Shown here one piece after another: positions 1 to 5,245 of a stretch of DNA of 5,809 nt (position 1 is the stretch's first letter; each line of letters opens with the position of its first letter). This DNA comes from Bacteroidaceae bacterium (GTDB lineage: Bacteria > Bacteroidota > Bacteroidia > Bacteroidales > Bacteroidaceae). The position numbers and the translations under genes are program-made. Under the pieces are notes generated by a model, which saw only the letters and a list, made by a program, of their open reading frames with translations, had not been told where the DNA came from and made no database searches. Location of the stretch: contig JAQWAN010000139.1 in the NCBI GenBank assembly GCA_028707655.1, positions 1-5,809 of the forward strand, given 5' to 3'.

Positions 1-447
1 CAAATCGAGCTGTTGTCCTTCGCAAACCTCTAGGGCAGTATCTGTAAAAAGTTGTTGTACTACTGATGCACAAGAGGGGTCCAATTGTTGAAACAAATAA
101 CGATAGGCCAAAATAAGCATGGCATCACCAGAGAGAATAGCTACATTATCATTCCATTTATTATGTACCGTTTCCTTACCACGACGCATATCCGATTTAT
201 CCATTAAGTCGTCGTGCAAAAGCGTAAAATTATGATAAACCTCTAAAGCAGTAGCCTGTGGCATCACAGTGGAAACATCATCTTTGTACAATTCATAAGC
301 CATCATCAGCAATGTTGGACGCAAACGCTTTCCTCCAAGTGATAAAATATAGCGAATAGGTTCATACAACTTATCAGCTGCTCCCGAAAAAGGTAAGCCA
401 GACAAGTATTTATCAAAATCAGCTGAATAATTGTGTACTAAAAACAT
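1..447 (-). CDS. Trans-polyprenyl diphosphate synthase (N-terminal 149 residues, runs off left edge)
   Basis: This isoprenoid chain-elongating synthase condenses isopentenyl diphosphate onto an allylic diphosphate in the cytoplasm, feeding quinone or carrier-lipid synthesis. The frame opens with ATG at 447-445 and stays open to the left edge, so about half of a typical 320-residue protein is present. Seen directly: the substrate-binding GGKRLRP motif at residues 38-44, the first Asp-rich Mg2+ motif DDLMD at 79-83 followed by the RRG triplet at 88-90, and the helix-F GQ..D motif (GQQLD) at 144-148. The second Asp-rich motif lies outside the window. There is no two-residue insertion in the DDxxD motif, and the residue five before it is Phe74. 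In this family that pattern usually means a short product (C15-C20); this is inference and not enough to choose a symbol such as ispA. The gene lies just past the terminator of the upstream tonB. Confidence 0.93.
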   Translation of the reverse strand, partial: MFLVHNYSADFDKYLSGLPFSGAADKLYEPIRYILSLGGKRLRPTLLMMAYELYKDDVSTVMPQATALEVYHNFTLLHDDLMDKSDMRRGKETVHNKWNDNVAILSGDAMLILAYRYLFQQLDPSCASVVQQLFTDTALEVCEGQQLDL

Positions 448-465
448 AACATTAAAATCGACTTT

Positions 466-495
466 AAAAAAAAAGGGACTGCCAAAGCAATCCCT
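466..495 (-). terminator. Intrinsic terminator downstream of tonB
   Basis: On the minus strand a 9-bp stem (474-482 paired with 487-495, one G-T wobble) closes a TTTG tetraloop and runs straight into nine T residues (the A run at 474-466 of the plus strand). This is a textbook rho-independent terminator, 18 bases past the tonB stop. There is no T run on the plus-strand side, so it works in one direction. It ends only 18 bases before the start codon of the polyprenyl synthase gene. Confidence 0.88.
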
Positions 496-513
496 ATAGA
501 ATATTTTATCTAA

Positions 514-1191
514 TTACTGAAGTCTGAACGTAACGGGAACAGTGTATTTTACACGTACAGCTTTTCCACGCTGTTTTCCAGGTGTCCATTTAGGCATCGA
601 TTTGATTACACGCAACGCCTCTTTATCTAAATAAGGGTCAACGCTTCTCACAACCACTGGATTTACAATACTACCATCTTTATTCACGATAAATTGAACA
701 ACAACACGTCCTTGAATACCGTTTTCTTGTGCAATGGTTGGATATTTAATGTTCTGACCTAAATATTTCAAGCAAGCACCCATTCCTCCAGGGAATTTAG
801 GCATATCCTCTACTACTACAAAGACCGTTTGTTCTTCTGGTTCTGGTTCTTCAATAACCTCTACTTCTTTAATTTCTACAGCCTCACCAGTTTCCTCACT
901 AGATTCAATAACTGTTTCTTCCACGTCAGCATCATTCTCAATAATTTTGAGTTCCTCAGACATCGTAGGAGCTGGTGGTGGTGGTGCTGCTGGTTTTTCT
1001 TCTTGGATTGTAATTTCCATTTCTTCCTCTGTAATAACATCACGGGTGACATTACTTAGATCGATTTTAACATCACGTTGCGACCACTCAAAGGCTACAA
1101 AGAGCACCGCTAAAACAACGACTAAACCAAGTAACAAACCTGTCAGTCTTTTGTCTTCCAGATTCGCTTTTGGTGATTTTTTAATTTCCAT
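514..1191 (-). CDS. tonB: TonB family energy transducer
   Basis: TonB proteins sit in the inner membrane with ExbB and ExbD, span the periplasm, and pass proton-motive energy to TonB-dependent outer-membrane receptors. The 225-residue protein has a short basic cytoplasmic N-terminus, one membrane segment at about residues 15-35, a brief proline-rich stretch at 67-76, a strongly acidic linker at about 79-121, and a TonB C-terminal domain at about 129-225. That domain shows the Bacteroidota PKFPGG motif (131-136), then YPTIAQENGIQGRV, a DGSI turn and a PKWTPGKQRGK segment before the last strand. The start at 1191 is the only Met ahead of the membrane segment, and it follows an A-rich leader typical of the phylum. 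It appears to be a single-gene unit, with a promoter box upstream and a terminator downstream. Genomes of this phylum carry several TonB paralogues; exbB and exbD are not in view, so which receptors it serves is unknown. Confidence 0.93.
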   Translation of the reverse strand: MEIKKSPKANLEDKRLTGLLLGLVVVLAVLFVAFEWSQRDVKIDLSNVTRDVITEEEMEITIQEEKPAAPPPPAPTMSEELKIIENDADVEETVIESSEETGEAVEIKEVEVIEEPEPEEQTVFVVVEDMPKFPGGMGACLKYLGQNIKYPTIAQENGIQGRVVVQFIVNKDGSIVNPVVVRSVDPYLDKEALRVIKSMPKWTPGKQRGKAVRVKYTVPVTFRLQ

Positions 1192-1229
1192 AGTTTATAA
1201 TTATTTTATTTGTTACGAAGTCTGAGGGC

Positions 1230-1237
1230 AAATGTAG
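1230..1237 (-). promoter_or_regulatory. Bacteroidota -7 promoter box for tonB
   Basis: Read on the minus strand, 1237 to 1230 is TACATTTG, a full match to the Bacteroidota -7 consensus TAnnTTTG. It lies 38 bases before the tonB ATG, giving an inferred leader of about 30 bases that is A-rich and lacks a Shine-Dalgarno sequence. At the expected -33 position I see no TTTG, so the upstream element is weak or absent. Confidence 0.7.
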
Positions 1238-1289
1238 CACATTTTTTTATAATTCGTTTTGGTTTCACCATTTTTTAGCTCACCAAATT

Positions 1290-1313
1290 AGCATTTTTAT
1301 TTTTTTAAATGCT
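1290..1313. repeat. AT-rich inverted repeat in the tonB/porQ divergent region
   Basis: AGCATTT (1290-1296) is repeated inverted as AAATGCT (1307-1313) around a 10-base T-rich spacer. It lies about 53 bases upstream of the tonB -7 box and about 100 bases upstream of the porQ -7 box. A second small inverted repeat, AACCT/AGGTT, lies at 1327-1339. No gene points into this spot, so a terminator role is unlikely. It could be a regulator site, or chance symmetry in very AT-rich DNA. The rest of 1192-1443 shows only the promoter elements listed separately. Confidence 0.3.
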
Positions 1314-1393
1314 TTTAGCAACTAAAAACCTATAAGGTTGCGTTAGTAATATAAAATGAACTAAAACAAAATGAATAATTTATCTTATCCATA

Positions 1394-1406
1394 TTAAGTT
1401 ACTTAA
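1394..1406. promoter_or_regulatory. Candidate operator palindrome in the porQ promoter
   Basis: TTAAGT-T-ACTTAA is a perfect 13-base palindrome around a single central T. It ends eight bases before the porQ -7 box, so it sits in the spacer between the -33 and -7 regions, where a bound repressor would block RNA polymerase. The position is suggestive, but the half-sites are only six AT-rich bases and I cannot name a regulator. Confidence 0.35.
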
Positions 1407-1414
1407 AAATGCCG

Positions 1415-1422
1415 TATATTTG
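1415..1422 (+). promoter_or_regulatory. Bacteroidota -7 promoter box for porQ-cmk-ispH
   Basis: TATATTTG fully matches the TAnnTTTG -7 consensus. Transcription would start near 1428. The longest reading frame of porQ can be extended to a TTG at 1420-1422, which lies inside this box and therefore cannot be its start codon. No clear TTTG is seen at -33. Confidence 0.7.
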
Positions 1423-1443
1423 GACACTAAACGAAATCATCGA

Positions 1444-2481
1444 ATGAGAAGAAGCAAAAGAGAGACAAAAGATAAGAAATTAAAAAAGTGCCTAAGCACC
1501 TTTTTTTTTAGAAAAAGGATGATACTAACGGCTCTTTTGTTACTTACGATATCCACTTCAAAAGCCCAAACCGAAGATGCCGTTTTTCATTTTTTGGAGC
1601 TCCCCCTCTCTTCACATGCTGCGGGATTAGGTGGAACAAATATCTCCATCATTGAAGATGATATCACCATGGCACTGCATAATCCAGCCCTACTCTCTTG
1701 TATCTCAACCAATAGCCTTAGTCTAAATTATATGACCTATATGGATGGAGTAGGAGTAGGAAATGCCGCCTACGGACGATTTCTTACCGATCGATCTACG
1801 ATTGCTGTCTCTGCACAATACATTAACTATGGTACTTTGCAACAAACCGATATAGAAGATACCAATCTAGGTACTTTCTCGGCTAAAGATATTGCAATTG
1901 CTGGAACCTATGCATACGACCTAAGCGATTATTGGAGTGGAGGAGTTACCGCCAAGTTTATCTTTGGTAATTATGCAAGCTACTCCTCCTTTGCCATTGG
2001 CTTTGATCTAGGGTTGAACTACTATAATAGTCAGACCGATTTCTCTGCTTCCTTTGTTCTAAAGAACATAGGAGGACAGATTGATGCATTCGATGAAGTA
2101 AAAGAAAATCTGCCTCTCGATTTACAGTTCGGTATAAGTAAAAAATTAGCACACGCCCCTTTCCGCATCTCCGTAACAATGCAGGGGCTAAATAATTGGA
2201 GTTCCTCCTTTACACAAGATGGAGAGAAAGAAAAGTTTTCAAAACTATTTATGAACCATTTTGTTTTTGGTGTTGACTTTTTAGCCTCCGAAAATTTTTA
2301 TATCTCTGGCGGATACAATTGTAAAAGAGCTAGTGAGATGAAGGTAAACGATGTTAGTAATTGGGCAGGTATGTCCATTGGTGCAGGCATGCAGATAAAC
2401 AGATTAAAGGTTGGTGTTTCTTACGCCAAATATCATGTTAGTAGCGCTTCGCTATTTTTCAACCTGTCTACCACCCTTTAA
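1444..2481 (+). CDS. porQ: Type IX secretion system protein PorQ
   Basis: PorQ is an outer-membrane beta-barrel-like protein of the type IX secretion system. In Porphyromonas gingivalis it works with PorU, PorV and PorZ in the cell-surface attachment complex that anchors secreted cargo. Recognition rests on the mature N-terminus (VFHFLELPLSSHAAGLGG), the DDITMALHNPALLS segment and the LNYMTYMDGVGVGNAAYG segment, followed by repeated amphipathic strands to a barrel-like FFNLSTTL end. The start is uncertain. ATG at 1444 gives 345 residues with a very basic N-terminus. ATG at 1519 gives 320 residues beginning with a hydrophobic signal peptide and an SKA-Q cleavage site. The basic RKR just before the second Met would suit a signal-peptide n-region and favours 1444. 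The purine-rich DNA and terminator-like hairpin between the two ATGs look like untranslated leader and favour 1519. It is the first gene of a unit with cmk (30-base gap) and ispH. Confidence 0.87.
   Translation: MRRSKRETKDKKLKKCLSTFFFRKRMILTALLLLTISTSKAQTEDAVFHFLELPLSSHAAGLGGTNISIIEDDITMALHNPALLSCISTNSLSLNYMTYMDGVGVGNAAYGRFLTDRSTIAVSAQYINYGTLQQTDIEDTNLGTFSAKDIAIAGTYAYDLSDYWSGGVTAKFIFGNYASYSSFAIGFDLGLNYYNSQTDFSASFVLKNIGGQIDAFDEVKENLPLDLQFGISKKLAHAPFRISVTMQGLNNWSSSFTQDGEKEKFSKLFMNHFVFGVDFLASENFYISGGYNCKRASEMKVNDVSNWAGMSIGAGMQINRLKVGVSYAKYHVSSASLFFNLSTTL
1482..1509 (+). terminator. Terminator-like hairpin in the porQ leader or early frame (possible attenuator)
   Basis: GTGC-CTAA-GCAC (1488-1499) forms a 4-bp stem with a 4-base loop, flanked by six A residues and, after a single C, by nine T residues (1501-1509). 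If the C bulges, six A-T pairs extend the stem. It lies about 60 bases after the inferred transcription start and ends 10 bases before the ATG at 1519. That fits a premature terminator in a leader, but the core stem is short. If translation starts at 1444, the same bases code for KKCLSTFFF and the structure may be incidental. Confidence 0.4.
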
Positions 2482-2511
2482 AGCATATCACATAAGCAAA
2501 CATATAGAAAG

Positions 2512-3198
2512 ATGAAAAAAATAACAATAGCAATCGATGGTTTTTCCTCTTGTGGAAAAAGCACCATGGCAAAAACACTGGCTAAATCAATTGGATACAT
2601 CTATATTGACAGCGGCGCAATGTATAGAGCTGTCACCTTTTACTGTTTAGAAAATAATCTATTTAACGGAAAAGAGGTGCGCATAGATAAGCTACGTGAA
2701 CAGATGGATGCTATCCATATCTCTTTTGCACTTAATAAAGAGGGAAAACCAGAAACCTACTTAAACGGCGAAAATGTGGAACAACAGATTCGCAGTATGA
2801 ATGTGTCCTCACATGTTAGTCAAGTAAGCACTATCGACTTTGTACGCACCACAATGGTTGCAGCGCAACAGCAGATGGGAGCTGCTAAAGGGATTGTGAT
2901 GGATGGACGAGATATCGGTACCACCGTCTTTCCCGAAGCAGAACTAAAAATATTTGTTACCGCATCGGCAGAGATTCGTGCACAAAGACGCTATGATGAG
3001 CTAAAACAAAAAGGAGAAGAGGTCGATTTTCAGAAAATATTAGAGAATGTAAAAGAACGAGATTCCATTGACCAGAATCGTGTGATTAGCCCTTTGCGCA
3101 AAGCAGAAGATGCCTTTTTACTAGACAACAGCTTATTAACCATTCCAGAGCAACAAGAATGGCTCATTCAGAAATATCAAGACACTATTCATCATTAA
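2512..3198 (+). CDS. cmk: Cytidylate kinase ((d)CMP kinase)
   Basis: This cytoplasmic kinase transfers phosphate from ATP to CMP or dCMP, returning pyrimidine nucleotides to the CTP/dCTP pool. The 228-residue length is usual for the bacterial family. Seen directly: a P-loop GFSSCGKS at residues 10-17, where the SSC variant is common in Bacteroidota; the nucleotide monophosphate segment DSGAMYRAVT from 33; an IRSMNVSSHVS segment at 93-103, matching the family IRTxEVSxxVS motif; the DGRDIGTTVFPEAELKIF core at 131-148; and a lid and C-terminal region with RERDxxD-like and SPLRKAEDAFLLDNS segments (193-207). The ATG at 2512 begins three residues before the first strand and follows an AG-rich stretch. 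The gene sits 30 bases after porQ and 12 bases before ispH with no promoter box between, so it is probably co-transcribed with both. Nothing looks damaged. Confidence 0.97.
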   Translation: MKKITIAIDGFSSCGKSTMAKTLAKSIGYIYIDSGAMYRAVTFYCLENNLFNGKEVRIDKLREQMDAIHISFALNKEGKPETYLNGENVEQQIRSMNVSSHVSQVSTIDFVRTTMVAAQQQMGAAKGIVMDGRDIGTTVFPEAELKIFVTASAEIRAQRRYDELKQKGEEVDFQKILENVKERDSIDQNRVISPLRKAEDAFLLDNSLLTIPEQQEWLIQKYQDTIHH

Positions 3199-3210
3199 AG
3201 CGTAATACAA

Positions 3211-4083
3211 ATGTCTAAAGTAGAAATAGACAAGAAATCGGGATTTTGCTTTGGGGTAGTCACCGCTATCCGCAAGGCAGAAGAGGTGTTAGCAGAAGGG
3301 AACACACTCTATTGCTTAGGCGACATCGTGCACAACAGCAAGGAGGTGGAGCGTCTAAAAAACATGGGGCTTAAGACCATTAACCATGAAGATTTTAAAA
3401 AATTACGACACGCCAAGGTCTTATTAAGGGCACATGGCGAACCTCCCGAGACCTATCGTATTGCAAAAGAAAATGACATAGAGATAATAGATGCTACTTG
3501 CCCCGTTGTACTAAAGCTGCAACAACATATCAAAAAAGAGTATACAGAGAAAAGCCAGAGAGAAAGACAAATTGTTATCTATGGAAAAAATGGGCATGCA
3601 GAAGTTTTAGGGCTAGTGGGACAAACAGAGGGAAAAGCCATTATAGTGGAACAGTTTTCCGATGTTGAAAAGATAGACCTCACAAAAGATATTCTGTTTT
3701 TCTCACAAACAACCAAGTCGCTCGATGGTTTTAAAAAGATTGTTGAATATATTCAACAACACATCGCAAAAGATATATCCTTTCATTATTTCGACACGAT
3801 ATGCCGACAGGTAACGAGTCGGATTCCCAACATTAGTCAATTCGCCTTATCCCACAACCTGGTTCTATTTGTTAGTGGTAAGAAAAGTTCGAATGGAAAA
3901 ATGCTTTTCAATGAATGTCTAAAAGTAAATCCAAATACGCATTTTATTGATAGTGCAGCAGATGTTACACTAGAGATGCTAAAGGATGCTCCTTCAGTAG
4001 GCGTTTGCGGAGCCACCTCCACTCCAAAATGGTTAATGGAGGAAGTAGAAGAAAAAATAAAACGACTACAAAATATGGAATAA
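3211..4083 (+). CDS. ispH: 4-hydroxy-3-methylbut-2-enyl diphosphate reductase
   Basis: IspH (LytB) is the last enzyme of the MEP pathway. It is an oxygen-sensitive iron-sulfur protein that reduces HMBPP to IPP and DMAPP. The 290-residue length is normal. The three cluster-binding cysteines are visible at Cys13 (GFCFGV), Cys97 (DATCPVV) and Cys198 (DTICRQV). The substrate-binding histidines are His41 (VHNSKEV), His75 (RAHGEP) and His129. The proton-relay glutamate is Glu131 in GHAEVLG, and SQTT lies at 165-168. The late SGKKSSNGK (222-230) and CGATSTPKWLMEEV segments are in the form I associate with Bacteroidota, where Cys266 replaces the usual Ala/Thr position. The ATG at 3211 lies 12 bases after cmk. 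It is the last gene of the inferred porQ-cmk-ispH unit. Its products are substrates of the polyprenyl synthase at the left edge of the window. Confidence 0.97.
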   Translation: MSKVEIDKKSGFCFGVVTAIRKAEEVLAEGNTLYCLGDIVHNSKEVERLKNMGLKTINHEDFKKLRHAKVLLRAHGEPPETYRIAKENDIEIIDATCPVVLKLQQHIKKEYTEKSQRERQIVIYGKNGHAEVLGLVGQTEGKAIIVEQFSDVEKIDLTKDILFFSQTTKSLDGFKKIVEYIQQHIAKDISFHYFDTICRQVTSRIPNISQFALSHNLVLFVSGKKSSNGKMLFNECLKVNPNTHFIDSAADVTLEMLKDAPSVGVCGATSTPKWLMEEVEEKIKRLQNME

Positions 4084-4088
4084 AACAA

Positions 4089-4122
4089 CACTAAACAGCC
4101 CCTCTAGTTAGGAAAATTAGTG
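4089..4122 (+). repeat. Weak inverted repeat after ispH (possible terminator)
   Basis: CACTAA (4089-4094) pairs with TTAGTG (4117-4122), and CCT/AGG (4101-4103 and 4110-4112) can pair inside. Only a TATTTT stretch follows rather than a clear T run. It starts five bases after the ispH stop and ends before the pfkA promoter, so the position suits a weak terminator for the porQ unit, but the structure is poor. Confidence 0.3.
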
Positions 4123-4164
4123 ATATTTTAAAAAAAGATATTACGCGTTTAGAGTTATTTTATG

Positions 4165-4172
4165 TATGTTTG
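4165..4172 (+). promoter_or_regulatory. Bacteroidota -7 promoter box for pfkA
   Basis: TATGTTTG fully matches TAnnTTTG. A TTA at 4141-4143 is in a plausible place for the -33 TTG but is imperfect. Transcription would begin near 4178, leaving a leader of about 20 A-rich bases before the ATG at 4199. An in-frame ATG at 4166 lies inside the box and would precede transcription, so it is not the start codon. Confidence 0.72.
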
Positions 4173-4198
4173 CAGCTGAAATAAACAATAAAAAGAAC

Positions 4199-5176
4199 AT
4201 GAAAACAAAGTGCATTGGTATTCTTTCATCTGGTGGTGATGCGCCAGGTATGAATGCAGCAGTTCGCGCAATAACACGATCTGCTATATATAATGGATTT
4301 TCAGTTAAAGCCATTTATCGCGGCTACGAAGGACTTATTACAGGAGAAATCGAAGAATTTAAGACACAAAACGTAAGTAATATCATCCAAAAAGGCGGTA
4401 CTATTTTGAAGACTGCCCGTTCAAAAGAATTTCGCACACCAGAGGGACGACAAGTTGCCTATGAAACACTTCAACGAGAGGGCATCGATGCACTCGTTAT
4501 CATTGGAGGAGATGGTTCACTTACCGGAGCACGTATCTTTGGAGAAGAATATAACATCCCCTGTATTGGCCTACCTGGTACCATTGACAACGATTTAAAT
4601 GGAACCGACACCACCATTGGTTATGATACAGCCTTAAACACTATTATTGAATGTGTGGATAAGATTAGAGATACAGCCACCTCGCACGACCGTCTTTTCT
4701 TTGTAGAGGTTATGGGACGTGATGCTGGTTTTCTTGCACTAAACAGTGCGCTTGCCTCGGGTGCAGAAGCAGCTATTATCCCAGAAGATCAAACCGACTC
4801 CGACCAATTGGAAGAGTTTATCAACAGAGGATTTAGAAAATCAAAAAAGAGTAGTATTGTAATAGTAGCCGAGAGTCCAAAAGATGGAGGTGCTATGCAT
4901 TATGCTGACCGTGTTAAAAATGAATATCCACAATATGATGTACGTGTTACTATCTTAGGACATATCCAACGTGGTGGTAGTCCAACAGCTAACGACCGTA
5001 TATTAGCTAGCCGACTAGGAGCAGCAGCCATAGAAGCTATTCTAGATGGTCAACGCAACGTTATGGTAGGTATTCAAGACAACGACATCGTATATGTTCC
5101 CTTTAACAAAGCGATCAAAAAAGATAAAAAGATTGATAAGGGTTTAATTCAAGTATTGAATCAGCTATCTATCTAA
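4199..5176 (+). CDS. pfkA: ATP-dependent 6-phosphofructokinase
   Basis: PfkA phosphorylates fructose 6-phosphate to fructose 1,6-bisphosphate, the committed step of glycolysis, as a cytoplasmic homotetramer. From the ATG at 4199 the protein has 325 residues, close to the usual 320 for bacterial PfkA. The next residues give the standard N-terminus IGILSSGGDAPGMN (6-19). GGDGS at 103-107 has Gly, not Asp, at the position that separates ATP-using from pyrophosphate-using enzymes, so this is the ATP type. PGTIDND (126-132) carries the catalytic base Asp130, MGRDAG (172-177) binds sugar phosphate, and GHIQRGGSP (254-262) completes the active site across the subunit interface. The 11-residue upstream extension to 4166 is rejected because it starts in the promoter box and adds residues not found in the family. 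It forms its own transcription unit and ends at the shared terminator with uvrA. Confidence 0.97.
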   Translation: MKTKCIGILSSGGDAPGMNAAVRAITRSAIYNGFSVKAIYRGYEGLITGEIEEFKTQNVSNIIQKGGTILKTARSKEFRTPEGRQVAYETLQREGIDALVIIGGDGSLTGARIFGEEYNIPCIGLPGTIDNDLNGTDTTIGYDTALNTIIECVDKIRDTATSHDRLFFVEVMGRDAGFLALNSALASGAEAAIIPEDQTDSDQLEEFINRGFRKSKKSSIVIVAESPKDGGAMHYADRVKNEYPQYDVRVTILGHIQRGGSPTANDRILASRLGAAAIEAILDGQRNVMVGIQDNDIVYVPFNKAIKKDKKIDKGLIQVLNQLSI

Positions 5177-5188
5177 ACCCACTCCAAC

Positions 5189-5244
5189 AAAAAAGATGCA
5201 TTTAAAGACGGGATAAACTCCTTCTTAAATGCATCTTTTTTTTT
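5189..5244. terminator. Bidirectional intrinsic terminator between pfkA and uvrA
   Basis: A perfect 17-bp stem (5189-5205 paired with 5225-5241) closes a 19-base loop. On the plus strand it ends in nine T residues (5236-5244). On the minus strand the A run at 5194-5189 gives six T residues. It begins 13 bases after the pfkA stop and ends one base past the uvrA stop codon on the other strand, so one structure serves both convergent genes. Confidence 0.92.
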
Positions 5245-5245
5245 A

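Noticed and set aside
829..1225. Two overlapping plus-strand open frames (829-1059 and 947-1225)
   Set aside because: They are antisense to tonB. Their Phe/Trp- and Ser/Gly-rich translations are what the Pro/Glu-rich tonB codons give when read backwards.
1420..1443. Extension of porQ to a TTG start at 1420
   Set aside because: The TTG is part of the TATATTTG promoter box and lies upstream of the expected transcription start.
1192..1443. A small RNA or riboswitch in the divergent AT-rich region
   Set aside because: Only short AT-rich inverted repeats are present. I see no conserved aptamer-like core and no promoter-plus-terminator pair that would define a separate RNA.
1958..2179. Minus-strand open frame of 73 codons
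   Set aside because: It lies wholly antisense to porQ, has low-complexity composition, no recognisable domain and no promoter.
3837..4091. Minus-strand open frame of 84 codons
   Set aside because: It lies antisense to the 3' end of ispH, which is a well-supported gene. The translation resembles nothing and no promoter box precedes it.
4199..5176. Pyrophosphate-dependent phosphofructokinase
   Set aside because: The active-site motif is GGDGS, with Gly where pyrophosphate-using enzymes carry Asp, and the overall length and motifs match short ATP-type PfkA.
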